The position numbers and the translations under genes are program-made. A stretch of 64,000 bases of DNA from Branchipolynoe longqiensis (lineage: Eukaryota > Annelida > Polychaeta > Phyllodocida > Polynoidae), in assembly GCA_030323885.1 (NCBI GenBank), contig JASIRB010001073.1, positions 39,961 through 103,960 of the forward strand, written 5' to 3'. The notes below the pieces were generated by a model. That model was not told where the DNA came from. It did not search any database and saw only the letters and a list, made by a program, of their open reading frames with translations. Each line of letters starts with the position of its first letter. Position 1 is the first letter of the stretch. Positions 10,680 through 20,938 of the stretch are shown here, one piece after another.

Positions 10680-10857
10680 GCTAGCAAATCCTTGCCATAT
10701 CCTATTAATGCTGAATGCCTGGCTAGGAAGTGACACATATCAATTTGAAAGTCATTGGTGTGACTCGACCAGGGTTCGCACCCGTCAGTTTGAATCCCAC
10801 GATCTCTGAAAAAGGGAGACAGATGCTCAACTCAATCAGCCATCCCGTCTGGTTTAG
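10680..10857 (-). mobile_element. SINE-A 5' half
   Basis: Reverse complement of the tRNA-like head and first body block (TCCTTGCCATATCCTATTAA, GGCTAGGAAGTGACA, GACTCGACCAGGGTTCG). The 3' half is missing. Confidence 0.85.
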
Positions 10858-10884
10858 GACATAAAGCAATACTATTTTTTTAAA

Positions 10885-11190
10885 CCACCCTGGGCCTCAC
10901 ATACCGGAGATTTGGAGTTTGGTTCCCGGTCGATCAAACCGATGACTTATAAAATTGATACTTGTTGCTTCCTAGCCTGGCGCTCAGCATTAATAGGATA
11001 GCACAAGGACAGATTAGCTCAGGGTCAGGATAATGTGACTGCAGGGGAAATTGGGTCATGGTGCAGGCAGCCTGGTTTTCGAGTGTGCCGGCACTATAAA
11101 GTGTGCACTGTCACAAGTTGGTACCCGTCCTGATATGACCTTAGATATTGGCAGGACGTGACACTGCAACAACCACCCAACAACCACAAA
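10885..11190 (+). mobile_element. SINE-A, head partly lost
   Basis: Starts within the tRNA-like head (GGTTCCCGGTCGA) and is otherwise complete to CCTGATATGACCTTAGAT and a CAACAACCACCCAACAACC tail. Confidence 0.88.
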
Positions 11191-11199
11191 GGAATAAAT

Positions 11200-11750
11200 G
11201 GGAACTGACAATTGGCAAGGCTGAATCAAACACTGGCACTAAACCTGACAACTTTTAGGAAATTAAGGAAAGTCATAAGTCAAAATACTGCACTGCTAGT
11301 GTACAAGACTACAATATTGCCTGTTATAGATTACAGTGACATCATATATGAGGTCTTAACAAAACAACAAAAGATCTAACTGCAAAGAATTCAGAACCGA
11401 GCATTGAGAACAGTCTACCAAGGCAAGAAACTCAGTGTGGTTGAACTCCACAAGAAAGCCAAATTGGATACTCGCTCCGAATGAAGGGACCTATACCTGA
11501 TGGCACTAATGCAGAAATGTGCAAAAGATGAAAAATTCATTGACCGCACAAATAGAATAACAAGAAGAGGGGCCTCCACTCTCCTCAATATACTACACCC
11601 TTCAACAAATATATATATCGGAGCACCAATCTACAAAAGTAGTGTCATGTGGAATGACCTCCCTACCAGAGTCAGAGAAACACAATCAATACTTGCCTTC
11701 AAAAATGCATGTGGAGCCCACCTGGTTATTCAGGCCCTTGAATGACTATT
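11200..11750 (+). pseudogene. CR1/Jockey-like LINE reverse transcriptase C-terminal remnant
   Basis: Conceptual translation gives LLVYKTTILPVIDYSDIIYE, then LQRIQNRALRTVY and, after stops, SVMWNDLPTRVRE near the end. Motifs such as LYKxxIxPxxxYxxxxY, LQxxQNRALR and WNxLP are standard for the region after the catalytic palm of CR1/Jockey-type LINE reverse transcriptases. At least two in-frame stops break it (near 11380 and 11480). The catalytic part is absent, so the copy is 5' truncated and dead. The second half is open at 11500-11745. A related minus-strand fragment lies at 13508-13622. Clade assignment is inference. Confidence 0.75.
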
Positions 11751-11785
11751 GTAGTAATTACTAGCAAATCCCTGAGCTTCTGCCC

Positions 11786-11870
11786 CCCCCCCCTCATTCT
11801 TGCTTGCTCTCCTGTGGGTTTCCATCCACCCACCCACCCCAATTGGCCCCCCTCCCCTGCCACCCCCCTT
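11786..11870. repeat. Short C-rich tract
   Basis: Runs of C with CCACCCACCC. Confidence 0.8.
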
Positions 11871-12440
11871 AACCACCATGAACAAACCATCAACACACTG
11901 AACATCCTACACAACTATCAACCTGTTTAAACACATTGAACATTATATAAGACAGACAAAATATGTTGTCAACTATAAGCGTACCTTGTTTTATAAGAGA
12001 AAAAATGTAATCCTGAACGATTGTTTGAGTTGCCCCGAGTATGCACTTTCTACTCGGTGCTGCTCCCAATTATACAGCAGGAGCCACTCCCTTAATTTTA
12101 CAGGATCGGTGCTGTAACTAATACAGCACTGATCAAACTTAGATTATTTAGACTGTCAATTCCAATAGTAAGATGGCCGGAAGACCAGTGCTCTGGCACT
12201 GACAAATGTCATATCAGATGAATAAATACTTTACCAATACATGGGCACACACACACAGAGCCCTACACACAGTGTGACAGACACCCCACAGAGGGCGCCC
12301 CGGCCTGATAGTGTCGTCCTGGTGGACGTCAACACGGGCTGAAATGACCCTATAAGTTACTGCAGGCTGACCTTTGCAGGAGTGGTGGGCACTGAGCACA
12401 GCATCAGTCTAGCACTACCGGGGTTGGACAGCACAAAGCC
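11871..12440. other. Unassigned, no gene seen
   Basis: Mostly AT-rich to 12230, then more GC-rich with a short CA run at 12247-12258. The end (12422-12445) contains GGACAGCACAAAGCCCGG, which recurs at 19011-19028. No exon, RNA gene or repeat family was recognised. Confidence 0.5.
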
Positions 12441-13045
12441 CGGGTATCCGGGGCGGGGATGGAGGGACGGGGTGGGGAGGCGGGAAGGGGCTAGAGGAGT
12501 GGAGGGGGGGGGAAGGTGTAAGTGGGTGGGCGTGGGGAGGAGACTTGGAGAGGCAGTGAGCGAGGCCGAAGTGGAATAGAAGGAAGGGGTGGGGGTGGAG
12601 GGGATGGGATGGGGGGGGCAGGGTGAGTGGGGGAGGGAGGGGGGGGGGGGAGGACGGGGATATAGATTCGGGGAGGCATGCGACGGGAGATGGGAAGGAG
12701 GGTTGGAGAGGGAGTGGGGTAGGAGGGAGGGAGGGTGCGGATGCAGGTGACGGGATGGGGAGGGAGTGGTGGGATGGAGTGGGGAAGAGCGGCCCGTGTG
12801 TGGGAGGGAGGGGAATAGAGTGAGGGGGGAGGCATCTCGCTTTTGGCCGGGCGGAGAGGGGGGGGTGGAAGGATTGGGGGGATGGGGTGTAGACGGAGGA
12901 GGGAGGGATGGAGTGGAGACGGAGGAGGTGGGGACGGAGGGGTTTGGAGGGAGTTGGTGGGAAGGGTGGGGAGGGAGTGGGCGGGAGGGGGTGGGAGTAG
13001 GGCGAGCGGGGTGGGGTTGGGGTGGGAGGGGGAGAGCTTCGCTTT
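12441..13045. repeat. G-rich tract (GGGAGGGAGTGGGGT type)
   Basis: About 600 bp of strongly G-rich sequence with many runs of three or more G, hence many potential G-quadruplexes. Gly/Arg/Glu-rich frames and their Pro/Ser-rich opposites are compositional. Confidence 0.9.
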
Positions 13046-13440
13046 TTGGGTAGGGATATATGGGTGTTGGATGGTCGGGCGAGATGTGTGGCTAAGAGCT
13101 GATTTTGTGAGGGTTATTCAACCTAGGGGGTTGTGAGTAGTAGGTGCAAAGAGGGGCGGATTGCGGCGGAGATGGCTTCTTTTATTTAACACTCTACAGG
13201 GGCAGGTGATACGTCACGTCTGCTTTCTGTGACGTCGCTTTCTATGCACACGCCTGATCCTATTATCGCCCAAGCTCCATTAGGTGTACTTGAGACTGCC
13301 ACTGCCGTCCGTTGCATTGTGGGGGGACGAGTCGTTTTGTAATTGATATCTGATGCTTGAGTGTCGTCTGCTTACATTACTCAGGTCCTATTTTAAAACA
13401 AGCACTCGCCATAGATTGTCTGAGATGTTGCGCATTATGT
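13046..13440. other. Unassigned, moderately CpG-rich
   Basis: Non-repetitive sequence after the G-rich tract, with CRE-like TGACGTC at 13221-13227. Nothing coding was seen. Confidence 0.4.
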
Positions 13441-13507
13441 AAAATTAGGATATCTATATATATATTTCACCTTCGACTGTCTATTTATATATAGACATAT
13501 ATATATA

Positions 13508-13622
13508 GACATGACTTTGGTAGGGAGGTCATTCCACATGACACTACCTTTGTAGATTGGTGCTTCGATATATTTATTTGTTGAAGGGTGTACTACATTG
13601 AGGAGAGTGGAACATGACATAT
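13508..13622 (-). pseudogene. LINE reverse transcriptase C-terminal fragment in TA repeats
   Basis: The minus strand encodes LLNVVHPSTNKYIEAPIYKG and SVMWNDLPTKV, matching the end of the LINE remnant at 11200-11750. It lies between TATATAGACATATATATA-type repeats (13450-13507) and a TA/TG microsatellite (13619-13702). Confidence 0.75.
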
Positions 13623-13646
13623 ATATGTGTGTGTGTATATATATAT

Positions 13647-13702
<56 letters not shown>
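13619..13702. repeat. TA/TG microsatellite
   Basis: (TA)n with TGTGTGTG and TATGTATATG interruptions. Confidence 0.95.
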
Positions 13703-13703
<1 letters not shown>

Positions 13704-13783
13704 CCGGGTGTGGTGGCCGAATCGGTAAAGCTCGGACATCGCGTGTGGCAGATCAGGAGTTGGGTTCCTGGTCGAGAGTCAAA
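13703..13783 (+). mobile_element. SINE-A tRNA-like head only
   Basis: GGTGTGGTGGCCGAATCGGT through GGTTCCTGGTCGAGAGTCAA, cut off where SINE-C begins. Confidence 0.85.
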
Positions 13784-13787
13784 CTCT

Positions 13788-14088
13788 TGTGGTGTTTTCT
13801 GTGGTGGAGTGGCTAGAGTGTCTGACTTTTTCCTAGGTCAGACTCCTAATCTGAAGGTCTGTGGTTCGATTCCCTGTGCCCCCACCTCTGCCAATTTGGA
13901 TTTCCACCGCTGTGTATAACTTACAGCGACATCAAAGGCCAGTTGCTCTCATACCATGTCTATGTGGTGTGGGAGGTTAAAAATCCCTTGGGTCGGTAAA
14001 AGTGTAGACTCAGGCTTTCTATTGACAAACTGTCTAATGGTGAAAACAAGTCTATTCAGACTTATCCATGATAGGCAGTATAAATCTT
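13788..14088 (+). mobile_element. SINE-C, full length
   Basis: A tRNA-like head (GTGGAGTGGCTAGAGTGTCT then GGTTCGATTCCC) is followed by a conserved body (GCCAGTTGCTCTCATACCAT, CCCTTGGGTCGGTAAAAGTG) and ends GGCAGTATAAA. It matches 44329-44622 over its whole length. The head looks like a long-variable-arm (Leu/Ser type) tRNA. Confidence 0.85.
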
Positions 14089-14142
14089 CAAGAAAAAAAC
14101 CAAAAAAAACAACTAATCAATCGCTGCTTTTATCTAACAACA

Positions 14143-14503
14143 TTAAAAGTTGCTTAGTTCGATGGAAGCATGACATTTTCAAAATCTAAACACTCATGTA
14201 AATTTGAACCTACATATCTACCTTAGATACTATACTTGTGCATTTATTAACCATTTGTCACCACACAGAAGGGAATATTGAAGAAATTTATTACAATCTG
14301 TTACCGCAGAAGTCTATAGTGTGAGAGCTTTAGCATGCTTGCCAAAATAAATTTAAGATGTTAGCACTTCAAATATATCAAAAGTTAGCCGTTTAAAATC
14401 AAAGTTATTTCAAACTAAAGTAAGGTAGATTATTATGATCAACCTCATATATTTATCTCGGAAAATGACAGAATCTCAAAACCATTGGACGATGCAACTT
14501 TAA
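14143..14503 (-). mobile_element. MITE-T copy
   Basis: Bounded by TTAAAAGTTGC and GCAACTTTAA. The interior shows the family blocks TTAGATACTA, CTTGCCAAAA, TAAAGTAAGGTAGATTAT and TTTATCTCGGAAAATGACAG. Non-coding. Confidence 0.85.
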
Positions 14504-14620
14504 TGAAGCAGTCACCATACACTGCAGCTTTTACTAACAATTACCGGTCTCAGTAAACCAGTCTTCCACCTACCAGTGCAGTCCACGCCCCCCCTCCTTC
14601 ACCTCCACCACTAATCGAAG

Positions 14621-15214
14621 GGCTCAGTCACACCTTACCGGATAGGGGTACTGGATAGAAAACGGTCAATGTCCGTTTTATATAAGGTGCGCATCCGGCG
14701 TGTCCGTTCTCTGTCCGGTGTGTGCGGTGTTAAGGTTTGAACATGCACAAAACTTGTACCGGACACTGCCGGACTGAAGTGTACTGTTGGTGTCCAGTTT
14801 AAGTCTGTTTAGTCCGTTTTGTCCGGTTCATGTCCGGTACCCATCCGTTAGGTGTCCGGTTTGTTTCCTGAAGAGTCCGTTGACGGTGCTGCGGGGATTC
14901 GGTCCGTCGTTTTTTTTAATGTTTTTGGCGTGTCCGTGATCAGTGCAGTTGGTGTCCGGTAGCGGTCCTGTTGGTGTCCGGTTGGTGTCCGGTTGGTGTC
15001 CTGTCCATCCGTTTGACATTCGGTTTTCGTCCGTCGGTTGACCATTGCTAGTCCGATGGCTATTCGTTAATGTACGTTCCTTGTCCGTTTAGCGTTCGCA
15101 TCGTCCGGTACATTTCGGTACATTTTAGTACATTTTGATACCGAACACCAACAGACAAGACAATTCTTTGTTCGGTGGTGTCCGGTACTCAGTCCGGTAA
15201 GGTGTGACTGGGCC
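14621..15214. mobile_element. TIR element saturated with GTCCG motifs
   Basis: The left end GGCTCAGTCACACCTTACCG and the right end, reverse-complemented, GGCCCAGTCACACCTTACCG differ at one position. The ~595-bp interior holds roughly twenty GTCCG motifs, mostly GTCCGGT or GTCCGTT in one orientation. No ORF, so it is non-autonomous. No convincing TSD was found. Confidence 0.85.
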
Positions 15215-15800
15215 TAAAGTTTGTAGTAGCATTTCAAGCATGATTATAACGGAAAATGACATCATGGTCCCCCCTCTGATAATAACAAAAAAACACAAAG
15301 GTTAATGCTAACAAACAATGCTAAGGTCATCGATAATTTCTCGAAGGTCACCTAAGGTCATTCATTGTCTCCCCTGAAAGTGGGGATGATTACGTAAGTT
15401 TCCGTTATAATCACTCCCGACATACTGCTGTTTGTGCGCAAGGTGCCTGTCTGTCCGATAATAAGCCTCTCCTGCTTCTCATCTGTTTGCGTGTGGGGGA
15501 CGGGGTTGGAGGTGGGGGGGGGGTAGTGGGGGGAGGGGAGCATCGCTGAAGGGATCTACTGGTGTTTGGTGAATGTGGGATGAGGGTCTCGACTGCAGAA
15601 GAGCACTGAGTGAGTGAGTCAGTGAGTGATGGTGATTTTACGCCATTTCAGCAACTAAGGTAGTATCCATAACACAATTTGGTTAGCATCTATTATTTTA
15701 AATCAATGTATATGCAGTTCTTAAAAAAAAAAAAATAGGTTTACCAAAAATCAGATCTGTATAATACAATAAACAAAATTGTTAAGCATCTATTATTTAT
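15215..15800. other. Unassigned AT-rich stretch
   Basis: No gene seen. It contains a GAGTGAGTGAGTCAGTGAG run near 15607 and an A run at 15724. The block AAATCAGATCTGTATAATAC at 15747-15766 is repeated at 16057-16076. Confidence 0.5.
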
Positions 15801-15804
15801 ATTT

Positions 15805-15980
15805 GATATATATGTGCTGTAGAATCTATTATGGGAATATAAACAAGGACACTATCTATCTTCAGTTCCCCATGTAATACTAATAGTATATTCATTATAT
15901 CCTATCTGACTGACCCTGTGTAGTACAGTATTGGCCACACTGGCACCACCTGTGAGGGGCTCTAAGCACTGTATGCCAGC
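15805..15980 (+). mobile_element. TA-element, left part
   Basis: ATATATGTGCTGTAGAATCT then TATTATGGGAATATAAACAA and a later CACTGGCACCACC match the left arms at 26326 and 59852. The right end is not clear. Confidence 0.6.
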
Positions 15981-16237
15981 TGCGTCTGGCCGTTATCGCC
16001 TATAGACCCGTCGGGACGGTCAAATTTTAACTTGTTTTTAAAAAAAAAGGTTGTAAAATCAGATTTGTATAATACAATAAAGAAAGAAGAATAATTGCTA
16101 TTTTGTGTAATTTGACACAACCGCTTTAACTATTTGATTCGATCAAATCCGTTTTCGGTGAATAAAGAGTCGGAGAGGAAGAATGTATTTGTTAATTTGC
16201 TTACCTTTGGGTAGGTGTAAGCAATGAACCGAGTGTA

Positions 16238-16312
16238 AATATTCATCTCGCCGTGAATATGGCCTATGCTCCTGATTCGGCGTAAAGCAATCACCAATCA
16301 ATCAATCAGTAA
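16238..16312 (+). mobile_element. 5'-truncated retroelement tail with CAATCAATCA
   Basis: CTCGCCGTGAATATGGCCTA then GGCGTAAAGCAATCACCAAT and CAATCAATCA. The same tail ends the nested insertion at 50728-51026, so this is the 3' end of a shared SINE or LINE family. Confidence 0.7.
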
Positions 16313-16469
16313 ATATTCATATATGACTATGCAGCAGGATCATAGAATGCTGTCCTGCTGCTGTCTTTAGAAATATTAAATTTGTTTATATCCGATATCT
16401 TTAACAGAGGACGTGTCTTGTCTGCTTGATAAATAGATTTGTATGTTTCAGCATCCCTCCCTATTCCAC

Positions 16470-16512
16470 ACTCACACACTCACACACTCACACACTCACA
16501 CACTCACACTAG
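16470..16512. repeat. (CACACT)n microsatellite
   Basis: Short CACACTCA repeats just before SINE-A. Confidence 0.9.
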
Positions 16513-16513
16513 A

Positions 16514-16843
16514 CAACCGGGCGCTGTGGCCTAATCGGTAGAGCATTGGCCTTGCGTGTGGCAGGTTGGGAGTTTGGTTCCCGGTCGACTCAAACCAATG
16601 ACTTAAAAATTTATACTAGTCGCTTCCTGGCCAGGTGCTCGGCATTAATAGGATAGGGCAAGGACTGGTTAGCTCAGTGTCAGGATAATGTGACTGAGTG
16701 GGATATTGTGTCATGGTGCATGTGGCCTGATTTCCCAATGGGGCAGCACTATAAAGTCGCCATGAGTGTGCACTGTCACAAGTCAGTGCCTGTCCTTAAA
16801 TGACCTTAGATGTTGGTAGGCCATAAAACAACAAATAAAACAC
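16514..16843 (+). mobile_element. SINE-A, full length
   Basis: A box GTGGCCTAATCGGTAGAG, B-box-like GTTTGGTTCCCGG, the complete body and an AAAACAACAAATAAAACA tail. No clean TSD in the surrounding CA repeats. Confidence 0.93.
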
Positions 16844-16882
16844 CAGCACACGCACCCTCTTACAGTTACAGGAAAAAAACTA

Positions 16883-17312
16883 TCCCTGCCAGACAGACAG
16901 ACAGACACACACACAGACAGACACACACACAGACACACACACCACCACACACACACACACACAGACACACACACAGACACACAGACACACACAGACACAC
17001 ACACAACCACCCACACACACACAACCACACACACAGACACACACACAGACACACAGACACACAAAGACACACACATACACAAACAGACACACGCACAGAC
17101 ACACACACAGACACACGCACAGACACACGCACAGACACACGCACAGACACACGCACAGACACGCACAGACACATACACAGACACACACATACACACACGC
17201 ACACAGACACGCACACAAACACGCACACAGACACGCACAGACACACGCACACACACGCACAGACACACGCACAGACACGCACAGACACACACAGACACAC
17301 ACAGACACACAC
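16883..17312. repeat. CACAGA/CACACA microsatellite
   Basis: About 430 bp of (CA)n with regular CACAGACA and ACGCACAGAC variants. Thr/His- or Cys/Val-rich open frames on both strands are artefacts. Confidence 0.95.
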
Positions 17313-17318
17313 AGATCC

Positions 17319-18440
17319 AAACCCACTGACACAGCAACAGCACCACCACCAGCAACAACAACAGCAGCAGCAGCAACAACAACAGCAACAACATCAACAA
17401 CAGATACTTAATCAATTAATGTAACCCCCACAAAAAGACCAAACCCACTCACACATCAACATCACCACCCCCACCACCAGAGACACAGACACACACATGT
17501 CTCACCCCACCTACTTATTCAAATGTTAGCAAAAGATCCGTAGCATAGATATTAGAAGAAAAATGGCCCTGGAGTATATCGAGAATATATAAAAACCTCC
17601 AAAGAGATAAACCAAGAAAAAGCCCCCCCCACCCCCACCCCCACCCCCAAGACCCAAACCAGATGGGGTGACCAAATGAGTTGAATGCCTGCCTCCTGAT
17701 TTGGTAGGTCGTGGCATTTTAACCTGTCGATTCAAACCCTGACCAAGTCAAACCAATGACTTGAAATTTGATACTTGTCGCTACCGAGTCTGGCGCCCAG
17801 CCTTCCTAGGATGGGATAAGGATTAATGGAATGAGGAAGACGAATTGTCCGCGATTGAATTGTCTTCCCCTGCTTAATCAATCAATGTTCCCCCCCCCAC
17901 AAAACAAACAAAAAGACCACTCACACATCAGCATCACCACCACCAGCAACAACAAAAATAACAACAACACCAAAACCACCAGAAACAACAATAACAACAT
18001 CAACAGATACTTAATCAATTAATGTTCCCCCCACAAAAAAAACAAAGAGCCACTCACACAGCAGCATCACCAGCAACAAGAACAAGAACAACAGCAACAA
18101 CAACAATAATAACAACAGCAACAACAGCAAAAACAACACCAACACCACCAAAAACAACAATAAGAACAACAATATGAACAGAAACTTAATCAGTTAATTT
18201 ACCCCCACAACAAATCCAAACCCACTGACACAGCAACAGCACCACCACCAGCAACAACAGCAGCATCAGCAACAACAGTAACAACAACAGCACCACCAGC
18301 AGCAACAACACCATCAACAACAGCAACAACAGATACTGAATCAATTAATGTAACCCCCACAAAAAGACCAAACCCACTCACACATCAACATCACCACCCC
18401 CACCACCAACAAGACCAACACCAACACCACCAACAACAAC
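17319..18440. repeat. CAA/CAG/CAC higher-order array
   Basis: A unit of about 160-200 bp, made of (CAACAG)n then AGATACTTAATCAATTAATG and CCCCCACAAA, recurs at 17319, 17886, about 18040 and 18218, interrupted by the SINE-B at 17662-17870. Gln/His/Asn-rich frames are not supported as genes. Confidence 0.85.
17662..17870 (+). mobile_element. SINE-B copy
   Basis: The head GGTGACCAAATGAGTTGAAT resembles SINE-A. The 3' part is GGATTAATGGAATGAGGAAG then AATTGTCCGCGATTGAATTG and a (TCAA)n tail, matching 533-655 and 53690-53815. Confidence 0.7.
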
Positions 18441-18720
18441 AACAAAGACGACGAAAACTGCTGGTGGGGAATCGTCCAGGGTATTTGCACACGGCGGGCG
18501 ACTATTGATGGATGATACAATTTGTAGCGCGCAAAAGTTCTGACGGAGGAGGAGAAGCAATTGCAAGCTGAAGCGCTGCAGGTCGGGCAGAATTGGGAAA
18601 CATGGAATTATTGCGTGGCTGTGGCCGAGGATCGCCACCGGGTCTTAAGTAAGACGACCCCGGCCGACAGTGCACGCAGCCCCGGTGTTAACCTTCATCT
18701 TCCCCGGAGTGCCTGCCCAA
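18441..18720. promoter_or_regulatory. CpG-rich unique patch
   Basis: Non-repetitive, CpG-rich sequence between a CAA array and a C-rich tract. No splice-supported exon was recognised. Promoter or unmethylated-island function is a guess. Confidence 0.25.
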
Positions 18721-19010
18721 TCGGCCCCGCCCCTCCCCATCCCTCTCCCACCGGCCTCCCCTCCCCGCGTTCCCCGGGCCCTCCCCTACCCTGCCGGCCT
18801 CCCTTCCCCGCGTTCCCCCGGCCCCTCCTCCGCCCACCGGCCTCCTCTCTTCGCGTTCCCCGTGCCCCGCACCTCCCCCGCCCGCCTCCCCTCTCCGATT
18901 CCCCGGGCCCTTCCCCGTCCCCCGCCGGCCTCCCCTCCCTGCGTTCCCCGTTCCCCGACCCTCCTCCCCCCCCCTCCCACTCGCCGGCCAGCTCGTGTTC
19001 CTCGGGGATG
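18721..19010. repeat. C-rich tract with CCGGCCTCCCCTCCCCGCGT units
   Basis: Units of about 32 bp with core CGGCCTCCCCTCCCCGCGTT repeat imperfectly. It ends at GGACAGCACAAAGCCCGG, shared with 12426-12443. Confidence 0.85.
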
Positions 19011-19106
19011 GACAGCACAAAGCCCGGATCCGCGACACACTCACACACACATACACATGTTTGCTACACCCGCCAACACTCCGCCCAGTGTTGGCGGGTA
19101 CCCCCC

Positions 19107-19162
19107 CCCCCCGGTCCTGATATGACCTTAGATGTTGCTAGGACGTAAAACAACAACAAACA
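19107..19162 (+). mobile_element. SINE-A 3' tail only
   Basis: GGTCCTGATATGACCTTAGA through GGACGTAAAACAACAACAAA. Upstream of it lies a palindrome, CGCCAACACT...AGTGTTGGCG (19070-19097). Confidence 0.9.
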
Positions 19163-19334
19163 ACCAACCCCCCCTCCTTTCCGGGCCCGCCCACAACACG
19201 GCCAGGTTACTTTGCATCCTCCAGACCCACATTCCATCCAGTAGGGTCTTATCACACACCACCTTTCATATCGCCCCTTCTCCATACTCCTCACCTCTCA
19301 CGCACTCTCCCATCGCAGATTTCAGCCGTAAACT

Positions 19335-19507
19335 CTCCTGTGCCTCTCTCTCTCCCTCTCATTCTTTCTCTCTTTACCTTTCTCTCTCTTTGTCTCTCCC
19401 TCCTCCTCTTTCTCTCCTTATTTCTCTCTTTCTTTCTCTCTATTTCACTTTCTTTCTCTCTTTCTCCCTCTTTCTCTCTCCCTCTTTCTCTTTCTTTCTC
19501 TCTCTCC
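19335..19507. repeat. CT-rich microsatellite
   Basis: TCTCTCTTTCTTTCTC repeats, continuing after the SINE-A tail that follows. Confidence 0.92.
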
Positions 19508-19555
19508 GTCCTGATATGACCTTAGATGTTGCCAGGACGTAAAACTCCAACAACC
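19508..19555 (+). mobile_element. SINE-A 3' tail only
   Basis: CGTCCTGATATGACCTTAGA to CTCCAACAACCAA. Flanked by TCTTTCTCT-type sequence on both sides, which may be a TSD, although the CT-rich context makes this uncertain. Confidence 0.88.
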
Positions 19556-19611
19556 AACTCTTTCTCTTTCTATTATTATTATCATTATAATTATTATCAT
19601 GAATATTATAC

Positions 19612-19794
19612 TGTCGTCGGGGGTGATGAAAATGGGAAATATTGCGCCTAGAGCGGGACTCGAACCCATCTCTCGTTGCATTCCGGGCCAGTGGGCTAAC
19701 CATTACACCACCTATGCTCCCTGATGTCACCACACTACCCATGCCTACCTGTCTAGGCGATTCCTTGACTGACAGGTCAGTGCAGACTACTACA
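19612..19794 (-). mobile_element. TRIM-t solo LTR with 4-bp TSD
   Basis: A 183-bp unit running TGTCGTCGGGG...GACTACTACA, flanked by ATAC on both sides (19608-19611 and 19795-19798). It matches each terminal repeat of the elements at 33482 and 52244. On the minus strand it holds TGGTGTAATGG (A box) and GGTTCGAGTCC (B box, 19656-19666). A single LTR with TSD is what LTR-LTR recombination leaves behind. Confidence 0.85.
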
Positions 19795-19845
19795 ATACCA
19801 GGTCCTGATCTCCACGTATCTTTTTCTAAACATATGTTTGTTTCC

Positions 19846-20126
19846 TAATGCCTGGTACACACCTACCGTTTGTGCGCGCACACCTCCCGTTTACGATCGA
19901 AAACTGCCTGTTTCGCGCACAAAAATCGCTAGGTGTGCGCCCCCCGCGCACACCTAGCGATTGCAATTCGTGCATAAAACTCAGTTTTTAGTGCTAAAAG
20001 CGGCCGTTTACGATTGCGATTCGCGATTCGAAAAACGAATCGTCCCGTTTTCAGTTTTAAGCGGGTCGGGTCGAGTCGCGAGTTTTAGTGCGCGAATCCT
20101 ATATGGGAGGTGTGTACTAGGCATTA
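19846..20126. mobile_element. TIR element with a perfect 17-bp internal hairpin
   Basis: The left end TAATGCCTGGTACACACCT and right end AGGTGTGTACTAGGCATTA are inverted repeats with one mismatch. AATCGCTAGGTGTGCGC (19924-19940), a CCCCC loop and its exact complement (19946-19962) form a strong cruciform or hairpin. No ORF. Confidence 0.85.
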
Positions 20127-20329
20127 AAGAGCAGTCTGTAGGTTAATTGTATATTAGTTCCAGGGCTCATAATTTTATTTTATGGATTATTTTGTTTATA
20201 AGGGGCAGTGAGAAGACAATCATTAATGGTTACACTGTTCCTGCAATTTCTATTGTCAACAGAATTGTATGTTTGTGGAATAATGTATAGAAATTGTGAA
20301 TAAAAAATGTCTGAAATGTCAAAAAATAT

Positions 20330-20698
20330 CTTCCAACACACACTCCACTCTCCCCCCACATACCCTGCACCTTTATCACTCCCATTATTAACCATCTTTT
20401 AACACACACTCCAATCTCCCCCCACATACTCTGCACCTTTATCACTCCCATTATTAACCATCTTTTAACACACACTCCACTCTCCCCCCACATACTCTGC
20501 ACCTTTATCACTCCCATTATTAACCGTTTGTTAACACACACTCCACTCTCCCCCCACATACTCTGCACCTTTATCACTCCCACTTTTAACCATTTGTTAA
20601 CACACACTCCACTCTCCCCCCACATACTCTGCACCTTTATCACTCCCACTTTTAACCATTTGTTAACACACACTCCACTCTCCCCCCACATACTCTCT
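20330..20698. repeat. 66-bp minisatellite
   Basis: Between five and six copies of a ~66-bp unit (AACACACACTCCACTCTCCC, CACATACTCTGCACCTTTAT). The unit length is 22 codons, so the minus strand shows a 22-residue peptide repeat (MWGESGVCVNKW-like), not taken as a gene. Confidence 0.92.
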
Positions 20699-20938
20699 TT
20701 GTCCTTGCAATTATCATTCCATCTTCCATCACACGACTCACTCTCCTCCCACATCTGCTCCTTTACTCCATCTGTCCACACCACACACACACATACAACC
20801 CCCCCCTCCCCCTCCTCCGAATGCTTTCTCCTCCACACCAACCAGAAGCCAAATTCCTCCCCCCTCCCCCACCCCACACACCACCACCACCATATTCGCT
20901 CCCCTCACCGACTAGCCGTATTCTCCACCTTCACCTTC

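Noticed and set aside
16810..17424. ~200-codon frames, Thr/His-rich on plus and Cys/Val-rich on minus
   Set aside because: CA/CACAGA microsatellite read in different frames.
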